Source of the DNA: Amycolatopsis aidingensis
GTDB taxonomy: Bacteria; Actinomycetota; Actinomycetes; Mycobacteriales; Pseudonocardiaceae
NCBI RefSeq assembly: GCF_018885265.1
Contig: NZ_CP076538.1
Span: 6,422,001-6,486,000, forward strand
Length of the DNA stretch: 64,000 nt
Reading direction: 5' to 3'
The first letter of the stretch is position 1. The number at the start of each line of letters is the position of its first letter. Below, piece after piece: positions 24,501 through 33,022 of the stretch. The translations under genes were made by a program, and so were the position numbers. A model generated the notes under the pieces. It was not told the origin of the DNA. It did not search any database and saw only the letters and a program-made list of their open reading frames with translations.

Positions 24501-25342
24501 GTGTCGAACTCGGTGAGTAGCTGCTCGTCGAGTTCCAGCTCGGCGCGGGTGCGGGTGCCGCGGCGGAGGGCGACCTCGGTGGCCAGCGCCTGCACCAGGC
24601 TGGTGAACGCGGTGAGCGAGCGCAGCACGCTCCCGCCCGCGGTCTCCACGTACAGCGCGACCTCGGCATGCTCGGCCAGCGGGGAGGCCGGGTTGTCGGT
24701 CAGCGCGACGGTGCGCAGGCCACGCCGCCGGGCATGGGCGAAGGCCCGCACGGTGTCCGCGGTGTAGCGGTGGATGGACAGCGCGACCAGCACCTCCCCC
24801 TCGGCCAGTTCGCGCAGCTCCTCCGGCAGCGCACCGGCCCCCGCGGCCAGCTGGCGCACCCCTGGCCGGACCAGGCGCAGCAGGTAGGCCAGCAGGTGGG
24901 CGGGCGCGAAGCACTTACGCAGCCCGAGTACGTGCACCGAGCCGGCCTCGGCAAGCAGGCAGGCCACCCGTTCCCAGCGGGCGGGGTCGAGCTGGGCCAG
25001 GGTGCGGTCCAGGTTGGCCTTGTCCCGCTCCACCGCCCCGGTGAGGTCGCCAGGCTGCGCCTCGGCCTGGTCGAAGCGCCGCACCAGCTGCGCCTGCTCG
25101 GCGAGCTGCTGCCGGCACAGCGCGACCAGCGCGGGGTAGCCGGCCAGGCCGAAGGCGGTGGCGAAACGTACCAGTGAGGACTCGTGTACCCCGGCCAGCT
25201 TGGCGGTCTGCGAGATGCTGCGGAAGGCGGTGCCCTCCGGGTCGGTGAGCAGCAGCTCGGCGATCCGCCGCTGCCCCGCGGCCAGCCGGGGCAGCCGCGC
25301 GTGCAGCTGGTCCCGGAGCTCGGCGTAGCTACTCGGCGGCAT
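24488..25342 (-). CDS. MurR/RpiR-family regulator (HTH plus SIS)
   Basis: 284 residues. The HTH_6 domain is at 1-77 (RRIAELLLTDPEGTAFRSIS, then VHESSLVRFATAFGL) and the SIS sugar-phosphate-binding domain at about 115-260 (SVHVLGLRKCFAPAHLLAY; EVLVALSIHRYTADTVRA). RpiR proteins respond to phosphosugars or other small ligands. Start codons at 25342 and 25351 are both possible; GGTGGG lies very near the first. Divergent from the aminotransferase, whose expression it may control. Confidence 0.87.
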   Translation of the reverse strand: MPPSSYAELRDQLHARLPRLAAGQRRIAELLLTDPEGTAFRSISQTAKLAGVHESSLVRFATAFGLAGYPALVALCRQQLAEQAQLVRRFDQAEAQPGDLTGAVERDKANLDRTLAQLDPARWERVACLLAEAGSVHVLGLRKCFAPAHLLAYLLRLVRPGVRQLAAGAGALPEELRELAEGEVLVALSIHRYTADTVRAFAHARRRGLRTVALTDNPASPLAEHAEVALYVETAGGSVLRSLTAFTSLVQALATEVALRRGTRTRAELELDEQLLTEFDTYTP

Positions 25343-25420
25343 ACCCACCATCCTGTCGCAAAGATGATTGCGTCGTACAGTGTGGGTGCAAGTACTACTG
25401 CGCATGCTGGGAGGCGGATC

Positions 25421-26644
25421 GTGGTTCGGCAGTCGGCCACGCTGGCCATCAACGAGCGGCTGGCCGCCAAGCGCGCGGCCGGGGAACGGGTGCTGCACCT
25501 CGGGTTCGGCGAGGCCGGGCTGCCGGTGCCGCCGACGGTGGCCAGGGTCCTCGCGGAGTCGGCAGGCAGCAACGGATACGGCCCGGTGGCCGGTTCGGCC
25601 CGGGCCCGCGCGGCCGCCGCGGGGTACTTCTCCCGTCGCGGCCTGCCCACGGAGGCCGATCGGGTACTGCTCGCCCCTGGCAGCAAGGCGCTGCTGTTCG
25701 CGCTGCTTTCGGTGTTACCCGGCGATGTGGTGCTGCCGCGGCCCTGCTGGGTGAGCTACGCCGCCCAGGCCACGCTGGCGGGCAAGCAGGTGATCGACGT
25801 GCCGATCCCGGCCGAGGTGGGCGGGGTGCCGGAGCCCCAGGCCCTGGACACGGCGCTGGCCGAGGCCCGCGCGGCCGGGACCGAGCCAGGAGTGCTGGTG
25901 CTGACGGTGCCGGACAACCCGACCGGCACCGTGGCCGGGCCCGAGCTGATCGAGCAGGTCTGCGCGGTGGCCGACCGGCACGGGCTGGTGGTGATCTCCG
26001 ACGAGATCTACCGCGACCTGGTGCACGAGGGCGGGGTGCACAGCCCGGCGGCCGTGCTCGGCAACCGCACCGTGGTGACGGCCGGGCTGAGCAAGAACCT
26101 GGCATTGGGCGGGTACCGGATCGGCTTCGCCCGGCTCCCCGACGGCCCCGGGGCGACCCGGCTGCGCACCGAGCTGGTCGGGATGGCCAGTGAGGTCTGG
26201 TCCAGCGTGCCCGCGCCGATGCAGGAGGTCGCCGCCTACGCACTGGCTGAGCCGCCGGAGGTGCGCGAGCACATCGAACGCAGCCTGCGCCTGCACCGCA
26301 CGGTGACGGGCGCGGTGCACCGGGAGTTCCTGGCCGCCGGCGCCTCGGTCCGCGCGCCACGGGCGGGCTTCTACCTGTACCCGGACCTGGAGTCCTGGCG
26401 CGGCAACGGGTTCAGCACCGGCAAGCAGCTCACCGAGCACCTGCTGAACCGGCACGGGGTGGGGGTGCTGCCCGGGGCCGAGTTCGGGGACGACCCCGGT
26501 GCGCTGCGGTTCCGGGTGGCCACCAGCCTGCTCTACGGCACCAGCGCCGAGCAGCGCTGGACCGCGCTGCGCAGCGAGGATCCGCTGGCCTGCGAGTGGA
26601 TCGCCGAAGCACTGACCCACCTGCGTACGGCGCTCACCCCCTGA
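25421..26644 (+). CDS. PLP-dependent aminotransferase (fold type I, class I/II)
   Basis: 407 residues. The cofactor region has NGYGPVAGSARARAA, the motif VPDNPTGTVAG, the Asp-Tyr pair in VVISDEIYRDLV, and the PLP lysine in VVTAGLSKNLALGGYRIG. Start GTG 25421 has GGGAGG 6 nt upstream; the frame is open further up to 25184 but that part lies in the RpiR promoter. Aspartate/alanine-type aminotransferase is the nearest general class; the substrate is not determinable. The pairing with RpiR is conserved-looking, so it may be its regulated gene. Confidence 0.88.
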   Translation: MVRQSATLAINERLAAKRAAGERVLHLGFGEAGLPVPPTVARVLAESAGSNGYGPVAGSARARAAAAGYFSRRGLPTEADRVLLAPGSKALLFALLSVLPGDVVLPRPCWVSYAAQATLAGKQVIDVPIPAEVGGVPEPQALDTALAEARAAGTEPGVLVLTVPDNPTGTVAGPELIEQVCAVADRHGLVVISDEIYRDLVHEGGVHSPAAVLGNRTVVTAGLSKNLALGGYRIGFARLPDGPGATRLRTELVGMASEVWSSVPAPMQEVAAYALAEPPEVREHIERSLRLHRTVTGAVHREFLAAGASVRAPRAGFYLYPDLESWRGNGFSTGKQLTEHLLNRHGVGVLPGAEFGDDPGALRFRVATSLLYGTSAEQRWTALRSEDPLACEWIAEALTHLRTALTP

Positions 26645-26658
26645 CCAGCCAAGGGCCG

Positions 26659-26733
26659 TGAACGTGGCTTTCCGGACGTCAGACGTCGCGAATGTTCCGT
26701 TCGGGACGTCTGACGTCGCGATCGCCACGTTCA
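26659..26733. repeat. Family B hairpin repeat (TGAACGTGGC...GCCACGTTCA), convergent junction
   Basis: Outer arms TGAACGTGGC (26659-26668) and GCCACGTTCA (26724-26733) pair perfectly. An inner pair GACGTCAGACGTC / GACGTCTGACGTC also pairs perfectly over 13 bp. The whole gap between the aminotransferase and DtxR-family stops is this structure. A relative lies at 54283-54361. Probably a bidirectional terminator or a mobile palindromic repeat. Confidence 0.8.
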
Positions 26734-26739
26734 GGGCAT

Positions 26740-27438
26740 TTAGCGCATGGCTACGGAGAGGGCCTGGGCGATCTCCCGGCCGAGGGCGTGGGTCGCCGAG
26801 TCCGGCGGGGCGCCGACCCGCACCACGATCGGGCCGCCGAAGGGCTGCCGCTCCACCACCTCGATCCGCTCGCCGAGGCTGATGGCGTGCTCGGACAGGT
26901 ACCGCAGCAGCTCGGGGTCGGTGTCCCAGACCCGGACGATCTCGCCGACGGCGCCGGGCTGCAGCTCGTCCAGCAGCCGGGTGGGCAGTTCCTCGATGCT
27001 GCCGTCCACGGCCGGGATCGGGTCGCCATGCGGGTCCCGCACCGGGTTGCCCAGCTTGGCCGCGATGCGCTCGATCAGCAGGTCGGAGACCACATGCTCG
27101 AGCAGGTCGGCCTCGGGGTGCACCTCGTCCCAGGTGTAGCCGAGCTCGGAGACCAGGTAGGACTCGATCAGCCGGTGCCTGCGCAGCACCGACCGCGCCA
27201 GCAGCCTGCCCTCGCCGGTGAGCTCGATGCCCCGGTACGGCACATGCGCCACCAGGCCCTGCTGGGACAGCTTGGTCACCATCCCGGACGCCGAGGACGG
27301 GCTCACCGCCAGCCGGGTGGCCAGCGAGGTGTTGGTGACCTCCTCACCACGCTCCGCGAGCCCGTAGATCGCCCGGACGTAGTCCTCGATGGCGGAGGAT
27401 CGCCGGTTGGGACCATCGGCGTTTGTTTCTGAACGCAC
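26740..27438 (-). CDS. DtxR/MntR (SirR-like) metal-dependent repressor
   Basis: 232 residues. The N-terminal winged helix has SSAIEDYVRAIYGLAERGEE, VSPSSASGMVTKLSQQGLV and the metal-site dimerisation helices LLARSVLRRHRLIESYLV and DLLEHVVSDLLIERI. A C-terminal SH3/FeoA-like domain follows (GEIVRVWDTDPELLRYLSEH). The layout is that of mycobacterial SirR/MntR rather than ferric IdeR, but the metal cannot be settled by eye. Start GTG 27438 is 7 nt after TATCGT on the minus strand, implying a leaderless transcript; GTG 27447 is the alternative. No metal transporter is adjacent. Confidence 0.88.
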   Translation of the reverse strand: MRSETNADGPNRRSSAIEDYVRAIYGLAERGEEVTNTSLATRLAVSPSSASGMVTKLSQQGLVAHVPYRGIELTGEGRLLARSVLRRHRLIESYLVSELGYTWDEVHPEADLLEHVVSDLLIERIAAKLGNPVRDPHGDPIPAVDGSIEELPTRLLDELQPGAVGEIVRVWDTDPELLRYLSEHAISLGERIEVVERQPFGGPIVVRVGAPPDSATHALGREIAQALSVAMR

Positions 27439-27468
27439 GACACCCACGATACGGCGGCCCGTGGCTGT

Positions 27469-27915
27469 TCACGCGCCTGGCCGCCAGCGATAACGCACCC
27501 AGCCGGGGACCGGATGCGCGCCGAGTTCGGCGTAGAACGCCGCCGCCTTGTCGTTGTCGGCCTGCATGTCCCACTCGACCCGGCCGCTGGTGCGCGCCCG
27601 CAGCTCGGCCAGCAGTTCCCGGCCGAGCCCGTGCCTGCGGTGGGCGGGCCGGATGAAGATGTCGTCCAGCCAGATCCCCGGCCTTGCCTCCCAGGTGGAG
27701 AAGTTCCAGCAGCAGAACGCCATCCCGGCGACCGTGCCGGGGGCGTCCGGTGGTTCGGAGATCAGCACCCACGCCTTGGGGTCCGCGCCGAACAGGTGCC
27801 CCTTCATCTCCACCCGATCGAGCGCCAGCTCGTCGTTGCCCTCGTACCGCGCGTGTTCCTCGATGAGCGCGCAGATCTCGTCCACATCACCTGGCTCGGC
27901 GTCCCGGACCGGCAT
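27469..27915 (-). CDS. GNAT N-acetyltransferase
   Basis: 148 residues of the diamine/GCN5 acetyltransferase type. WLDDIFIRPAHRRHGLGREL contains the acetyl-CoA motif A (RxxGxG-like), and WDMQADNDKAAAFYAELGA is motif B. AAGGAG precedes ATG 27915. It lies 29 nt downstream of the amidohydrolase and is probably cotranscribed with it. Acceptor substrate unknown. Confidence 0.88.
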   Translation of the reverse strand: MPVRDAEPGDVDEICALIEEHARYEGNDELALDRVEMKGHLFGADPKAWVLISEPPDAPGTVAGMAFCCWNFSTWEARPGIWLDDIFIRPAHRRHGLGRELLAELRARTSGRVEWDMQADNDKAAAFYAELGAHPVPGWVRYRWRPGA

Positions 27916-27944
27916 CGGTCTCCTTCCTCTCGGTTCGCGGCCAT

Positions 27945-29552
27945 TCAGGACCGCTGGTACACCAGTTCGCCGCCGACCACCGTGCCGAGCACCGTCACCG
28001 AGTCCAGGTTCGCCTCCTCGGTCGGGTCCGCGGACAGCACCGCGAGGTCGGCCAGCTTCCCCACCTCAAGGGTGCCGAGGTCACGCTCGCGGAAGGCCGC
28101 GTAGGCCGAACCCGCGGTGTAGGCGTGCAGCGCCTGCGCCGGGGTCAGCGCCTCGGCGGCGCCGAGCAGCTGCCCGCCCGCGGTCCGGCGGCGCACCAGG
28201 TCGGCAATGCCGAGCAGGGGTGCGCCCTGCACCACCGGCCGGTCCGAGCTGCCGGGCAGCACGCAGCCCGCGTCCAGGAAGCTGCGCCCCCGGTAGCACC
28301 AGTCCGCGCGCTCCGGGCCCAGCGCGGCCAGCATGCCGTCGCCGATCTCGTGCACGAACCGCCCCTGCGGCACCGGGATCAGCCCCAGCCCGGCCAGCCT
28401 GCGCAGCTCACCGGGCGGGATCACCCCGCAGTGCTCGATCCGGTGCCGGTGATCGGCCCGCGGATACCTGGCCAGCGCCGCGGCGTAGGCGTCCAGCACC
28501 GCGGTGACCGCCCGGTCGCCGATCGCGTGCGTGGCCACCTGCCAGCCGGCGGCGTGGGCCCGCAGGATGGTCCCGGCCAGCTCCTCCTCGGGCAGCTGGA
28601 AGTACCCGCGGTTACCCGGCTCCCCTTCGAAGTCCTCGTGCATGGCCGAGGTCCGGCCGATCAGCGATCCGTCGGCGAAGATCTTCATCGGCCCGATCCG
28701 CAGCCACTCGTCGCCGAACCCGCTGCGCATACCCAGGTCGAGGGAGAAGGCCACCGCATCGGACTCGGCATGCTCGATCTCGTGCAGCACGCTGGAGGCC
28801 ACCATCAGGGTGGCGCGCACCCGCAGCACACCCTCGTCCCTCGCCCGCTGGTAGGCCGCCAGCTCGCAGGGCGTCTCGCCGACCAGCCCGCCGCCGATCC
28901 CGGCCTCCTGCACGCTGGTGATCCCCTCGGCGAGGAACCGCTCGCTCGCCCGGTCGATCGCGCGCACCACCGTGTCCAGCGGGGTCGGGTAGATCAGCGG
29001 CCGCAGCAGCAGTTGCGCCTGCTCGCGCAGCAGCCCGGTCGGCGAGCCCACCGCATCGGTCACCACGTCCCCGCCTGCGGGCACGTTGCCGAGGTCCAGT
29101 CGCTCCAGCACGGCCGAGTTGACCACCGACATATGCCCCGAGGTGTGCTTGAGCCGCACCGGATGTTCCGGCGCGGCCCGGTCAAGGCCCTGCCGGGTGG
29201 GGTGCCCGCCGGCCAGCTTGTTCTGGTCGTAGCCGCTGCCCACGATCCAGCTGCCCGGCGGCTGGGTGGCCGCCCTGCGCGCGACCGCGTCGTAGACGTC
29301 CTCGACGCTCGCGCAGGCATCCGGCCCGAGCGGCAGCTCGTCCAGGCTCATCCCGAACCAGGTCAGGTGGTTGTGCGCGTCGTGGAAACCGGGGACCACG
29401 GTCGCGCCTGCCAGGTCGACCCGCTCCCGCGCGGGCAGCGCGGTGGCCTCGTCCCCGAGCGCCACGATCCGCCCGTGCAGCACCGCCACGGCCGAGGAGG
29501 TCCCGCCGGGGACGAGCACGTGAGCGTTCTCGAAAACCGCGTCCACCCGCAT
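27945..29552 (-). CDS. Amidohydrolase family 3 (YtcJ-like)
   Basis: 535 residues. The metal HxH motif is DAHNHLTWFG near residue 60. Further metal ligands are likely in VATHAIGDRAVTAVL and HRIEHCGVI, and an Asp near the C-terminus in SSDRPVVQGAPL. YtcJ/NfdA-type enzymes hydrolyse amide or formamide bonds. Start ATG 29552 is 7 nt after TAGAGT on the minus strand, which overlaps the perfect palindrome 29562-29581 shared with the divergent acyl-CoA operon. It is therefore probably under the same TetR control as that operon. Confidence 0.88.
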   Translation of the reverse strand: MRVDAVFENAHVLVPGGTSSAVAVLHGRIVALGDEATALPARERVDLAGATVVPGFHDAHNHLTWFGMSLDELPLGPDACASVEDVYDAVARRAATQPPGSWIVGSGYDQNKLAGGHPTRQGLDRAAPEHPVRLKHTSGHMSVVNSAVLERLDLGNVPAGGDVVTDAVGSPTGLLREQAQLLLRPLIYPTPLDTVVRAIDRASERFLAEGITSVQEAGIGGGLVGETPCELAAYQRARDEGVLRVRATLMVASSVLHEIEHAESDAVAFSLDLGMRSGFGDEWLRIGPMKIFADGSLIGRTSAMHEDFEGEPGNRGYFQLPEEELAGTILRAHAAGWQVATHAIGDRAVTAVLDAYAAALARYPRADHRHRIEHCGVIPPGELRRLAGLGLIPVPQGRFVHEIGDGMLAALGPERADWCYRGRSFLDAGCVLPGSSDRPVVQGAPLLGIADLVRRRTAGGQLLGAAEALTPAQALHAYTAGSAYAAFRERDLGTLEVGKLADLAVLSADPTEEANLDSVTVLGTVVGGELVYQRS

Positions 29553-29561
29553 GCCACGGAC

Positions 29562-29581
29562 TCTATCGATCGATCGATAGA
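29562..29581. promoter_or_regulatory. Perfect 20-bp palindrome, shared TetR operator candidate
   Basis: TCTATCGATCGATCGATAGA reads the same on both strands. Its edge overlaps the minus-strand -10 box TAGAGT of the amidohydrolase and lies 5 nt before the plus-strand -10 box TAGGCT (29587-29592) of the enoyl-CoA hydratase. A bound repressor would block both promoters. The TetR gene at 31914 is the obvious candidate. Confidence 0.72.
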
Positions 29582-29599
29582 ACGTCTAGGCTCGACGGT

Positions 29600-30352
29600 A
29601 TGGACACCGTGGAACTCACGCTCGACGACGGGATCGCCGTGCTCAGGCTGAACCGGCCGGAGCGGCTGAACGCCGTGGTCCCCGCGCTGGTGGACGACCT
29701 GCTCACCGGCCTGGACCGGGCCGCGGCCGAGCCGGGAACCCGTGCGCTCGTGCTGGCTGGCACCGGCCGCGCGTTCTGCGCGGGCCACGACCTCAAGGAG
29801 CCCGCGCCGGAGGGCGACTCGCGGGCCCGGCTGGAGCGGCTGCAGGAGGTGACCCGGCGGATCAGGGCGCTGCCGCAGCCGGTGCTCGCCGCCGTGCACG
29901 GCTACGCGATCGGCGCGGGTGCGGAGTTCGCGCTGGGCTGCGACCTGGTACTGGCCGCGGAGGACGCCGTGTTCGGCTTCCCCGAGGCCGGACTCGGGCT
30001 GAGCGTCACCGGGGCGGCGTCCCGGTTGCTGCCGCTGCTGGTCGGCCCGCTCAAGGCCAAGGAGCTGCTGTTGCTCGGCGAGCGGATCGACGCGGCGACC
30101 GCGAGCGAGCTCGGCCTGGTCAACAAGGTGCTGCCGGGCGGGGAGCTGATGTCCACGGCGCTGGCGTGGGCAGGCCGGATCGCCGGGCAACCCGCGTCCT
30201 CGACCACGCTCGCCAAGCGGGCACTGGACCAGGGCATCGACGGGGCCGTGCAGACCGCGCTGGAGCTGGAGGTGAGCCACGCCCTGCTCACCGAGCATTC
30301 GGCCGCGCTCGCCCAGTCGACCGCCGAGTTCCGCGCGCGGAGCGAACAATGA
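29600..30352 (+). CDS. Enoyl-CoA hydratase/isomerase family protein
   Basis: 250 residues, crotonase fold. The oxyanion-hole segments are GTGRAFCAGHDLKE and HGYAIGAGAEFALGCDLVL, and the second half has GLGLSVTGAASRLLPLL. The usual first catalytic Glu position is not clearly conserved, so hydratase, isomerase or thioesterase-like activity are all possible. Start ATG 29600 is 7 nt after TAGGCT (leaderless). It overlaps the acyl-CoA ligase by 4 nt (ATGA). First gene of a three-gene operon with a ligase and a TetR regulator. Confidence 0.88.
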   Translation: MDTVELTLDDGIAVLRLNRPERLNAVVPALVDDLLTGLDRAAAEPGTRALVLAGTGRAFCAGHDLKEPAPEGDSRARLERLQEVTRRIRALPQPVLAAVHGYAIGAGAEFALGCDLVLAAEDAVFGFPEAGLGLSVTGAASRLLPLLVGPLKAKELLLLGERIDAATASELGLVNKVLPGGELMSTALAWAGRIAGQPASSTTLAKRALDQGIDGAVQTALELEVSHALLTEHSAALAQSTAEFRARSEQ

Positions 30353-31923
30353 ACACACCGAAGACACCGCACACCCCGAACACCCTGGACGGGGTCGACG
30401 ACCTGCCGGCCCTGCTGGCCCGCGCGGCGCGGACCTGGCCGGAGCGGACCGCCTGGCTGTTCGACGCCACCGGCGAGCGGATCACCTTCGCCGAGGTGGA
30501 CCGGCGCAGCGGCGAGTTCGCGGCCGCGCTGGCCGCGCTCGGCATCGGTCGCGGCGACCGGGTCGCGGTGATGCTGCGCAACCAGCCCGAGTTCCCGCTG
30601 CTGTGGCTCGCGCTGGCCAGGCTGGGCGCGGTGCTGGTCCCGGTGAACGTCAACTACCGGGAACTGGACGGCAAGCACGTGCTGGCGCATTCCGGTGCCC
30701 TGCTGGCGATCGGCGCGCCGGAGTTCACCGGGCTGCTCGCCGGGATCGCCCCGGACACCGCGGTGCAGCGGGTGCTGACCCCGGACGAGCTCGAGGGCGG
30801 CGTGGCGCCGGGAAGCGTGGCCGTGCCGGAACTTCCGGTGAACATCCAGTACACCTCCGGCACCACCGGCGCGCCGAAGGGCTGCGTGCTGCCACACCGG
30901 TACTGGAGCACACTGGCGCGCAGCATGGTCACCGAGTTCCCGTGCATCGGCGAGCAGGACGTGCTGCTCACCGCGCAGCCCTTCCACTACATCGATCCAC
31001 AGTGGAATGTCGCGCTGGGACTCGCGGCCGGAGCCACCCTGGTGGTACTGGACCGCTTCCATCCCGGCACCTTCTGGGCGAAGGTGGTCGAGCACCAGGT
31101 CACCTGGTTCTACTGCCTTGGGATGATGCCCACCCTGCTGCTGCGCGTACCGGAGTCGGAGCGGGAGCACGAGCACCGGGTGCGGGCCATCCACGCCTCG
31201 GCCATCCCGCACGAGCTGCATGCCGAGCTGGAGCGCCGGTGGGGCGTGCCGTGGTTCGAAGCCTTCGGGATGACCGAGACCGGTGGGGACATCCGGATGT
31301 CTCCCGCGGACCACGAGGACACCGTTGGCACCGGCTGCCTCGGCAGGCCGTCGAGGGACCGTGAGGTGATGATCGCCGACGAGTACGGGAAACCGTTGCC
31401 ACGCGGGGAAACCGGGGAGCTGCTGATCCGCGGGATCGGGCTGATGCACGGTTACCACGATGATCCGGCCGCCACCGCGCGGGCGCTGCGCGACGGCTGG
31501 TTCCACACCGGGGACCTGGCCAGGATGGACACCGAAGGCCGGGTGTACTACATCGGCCGCACCAAGGACATGATCCGGCGCAGCGGCGAGAACGTGTCCG
31601 CGGACGAGGTGGAACGTGCCCTGCTGCTGCATCCCGCCGTGCGGCTGGCCGCGGTGCTGCCGGTGCCGGACGAGGTACGCGGCGAGGAGATCAAGGCCTA
31701 TGTGGTGCTCGCCGAGGGGCATACCACCGCCGACCTGCCGCCCGCCGAGCTCGCCGGGTTCTGCGCGGCCAAGCTGGCCTACTTCAAGGTGCCGCGGTAC
31801 TGGGCCTATGCCGACAGCCTGCCGATGACCCCCTCCGAGCGGGTGGCCAAGGGCGAACTGCGCCGCGGCAGCGCGGACCTCCGGCAGGGCAGCTACGACC
31901 GGGTGGAGGAACGATGGTGGTGA
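30349..31923 (+). CDS. AMP-dependent acyl-CoA ligase
   Basis: 524 residues, ANL superfamily. The P-loop is YTSGTTGAPKG near 165. FEAFGMTETGGDIRM is the adenine/acid motif, WFHTGDLARMD the ribose motif, and GRTKDMIRRSGENVSADEVE the hinge. The C-terminal lysine is in TPSERVAKGEL. It activates a carboxylic acid to its CoA thioester; chain length or substrate is not readable. Translationally coupled to the enoyl-CoA hydratase, and its end overlaps the TetR start by 10 nt. Together they look like the start of a short beta-oxidation-like catabolic route. Confidence 0.9.
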   Translation: MNTPKTPHTPNTLDGVDDLPALLARAARTWPERTAWLFDATGERITFAEVDRRSGEFAAALAALGIGRGDRVAVMLRNQPEFPLLWLALARLGAVLVPVNVNYRELDGKHVLAHSGALLAIGAPEFTGLLAGIAPDTAVQRVLTPDELEGGVAPGSVAVPELPVNIQYTSGTTGAPKGCVLPHRYWSTLARSMVTEFPCIGEQDVLLTAQPFHYIDPQWNVALGLAAGATLVVLDRFHPGTFWAKVVEHQVTWFYCLGMMPTLLLRVPESEREHEHRVRAIHASAIPHELHAELERRWGVPWFEAFGMTETGGDIRMSPADHEDTVGTGCLGRPSRDREVMIADEYGKPLPRGETGELLIRGIGLMHGYHDDPAATARALRDGWFHTGDLARMDTEGRVYYIGRTKDMIRRSGENVSADEVERALLLHPAVRLAAVLPVPDEVRGEEIKAYVVLAEGHTTADLPPAELAGFCAAKLAYFKVPRYWAYADSLPMTPSERVAKGELRRGSADLRQGSYDRVEERWW

Positions 31924-32573
31924 ACCGCTCGGGCCCGACCAGGGACCGGATCCGGCGGGCCGCGGTGAAACTGTTCGCGGAGAAGGGTTTCCACGGCACC
32001 GGCATCCGCGATCTGGCGCAGGAGGCGCGGTTGTCCTCGGCCAGCCTCTATCACTACGTGGGCAACAAGGAGGATCTGCTCGCCGGGATCATGCAGGACG
32101 CGCTGCGCGCACTGCTCACCGCCGCGCAGGAGGTGGTGGCCGGGGTGACCGATCCGGTGGAACGGCTGGGCAGGCTGGTCGCGCTGCACGTCATCACCCA
32201 TGCCGTGCAGCGCGAGGAGACCACCGTGGTGGACAACGAGGTGCGCTCGCTCTCCCCGGACACCCGGCAGCCGGTGGTGAAGCTGCGCGATGCCTACGAG
32301 CGGCTGTGGGCCGAGACCATCCGGGAGGGGCAGCGCGCGGGGGTGTTCCACACCGACCAGCCCTCGGTGACCAGGCTGGCACTGCTGGAGATGTGCAACG
32401 GGGTGGCCCGCTGGTACTCCCCGCGCGGCGTGCTCGGCCTCGAGCAGCTGGCGGGCCACTACGCGCGGCTGGCGCTGCGCGCAGTGGGCTGCATCGATCC
32501 CGCCACCCCCGATCTCGCGCACTGCCGCGCGGTGGTGGACACCGTCTGGGCGGGGGCCGGAAGCGGAAGGTAG
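31914..32573 (+). CDS. TetR regulator of the acyl-CoA operon (KstR2-like)
   Basis: 219 residues. The HTH is at about 10-60 (RRAAVKLFAEKGFHGTGIRD, ARLSSASLYHYVGNKEDLLA). The C-terminal domain (VVDNEVRSLSPDTRQPVVKL) resembles the KstR2/TetR_C_41 group, which binds CoA thioesters. It starts inside the ligase gene, so it is made from the same mRNA. The palindrome 29562-29581 upstream of its operon is its likely operator, giving a feedback loop in which an acyl-CoA intermediate would relieve repression. Confidence 0.88.
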   Translation: MVVNRSGPTRDRIRRAAVKLFAEKGFHGTGIRDLAQEARLSSASLYHYVGNKEDLLAGIMQDALRALLTAAQEVVAGVTDPVERLGRLVALHVITHAVQREETTVVDNEVRSLSPDTRQPVVKLRDAYERLWAETIREGQRAGVFHTDQPSVTRLALLEMCNGVARWYSPRGVLGLEQLAGHYARLALRAVGCIDPATPDLAHCRAVVDTVWAGAGSGR

Positions 32574-32587
32574 GCCGGTACAGGTTG

Positions 32588-32607
32588 CCCCGGCAGCGCT
32601 GCTGGGG
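32588..32607. terminator. Stem-loop after the acyl-CoA/TetR operon
   Basis: CCCCGGC-AGCGCT-GCTGGGG: 7-bp stem with one G-U pair and a 6-nt loop, 14 nt after the TetR stop. It ends 12 nt before the start of the next small gene. Confidence 0.5.
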
Positions 32608-32619
32608 GACGCTCGATGA

Positions 32620-32958
32620 GTGACTGAGGAAACGATCCAACTGGAGCTCACCGAATCGGGTCTCGCGCCTGGTCTCCCGATACCGGCCGATTCCCGGGAT
32701 CAGGTACAGGACGTGCCTTATCGCCCGGTGGAGTTCCGTGATGACGATCTCCCGGCCGCGTTGGAACGGTGTGCCGGATGGCTGCGCCAGGCCCAACAGT
32801 GGCTGGGCGAACCGGTGGACGTGCTCGCGGTGCACCTCGACTACGACGAACGCGAGGGTGTGCCGTACTACGACCTCAAGCTGCTCTGCAACGAGGAAGA
32901 CCTCGCGGGCGTCCCGGTGGCGCTACGCGACCGCCGAGATAGCACGGCGACCGGCTGA
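32620..32958 (+). CDS. Small hypothetical protein, 112 residues
   Basis: Acidic protein with no recognised domain. It has a Pro-rich N-terminus (GLPIPADSRDQVQDVPYRPV), an amphipathic helix (LPAALERCAGWLRQAQQWL), and a strand-like DVLAVHLDYDEREGVPYYDL. GTG 32620 is the only start before stops in frame; GGGGGA lies 10 nt upstream. Codon use matches neighbours (GC-rich third positions), which supports a real gene. No function is proposed. It ends near the convergent acyl-CoA dehydrogenase. Confidence 0.6.
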   Translation: MTEETIQLELTESGLAPGLPIPADSRDQVQDVPYRPVEFRDDDLPAALERCAGWLRQAQQWLGEPVDVLAVHLDYDEREGVPYYDLKLLCNEEDLAGVPVALRDRRDSTATG

Positions 32959-33022
32959 TCATTCCCGAAACCTTGCACGACCGGAGTGCGGGCGCCGGAT
33001 TCCGGCGCCCGCACGGCCGCAC

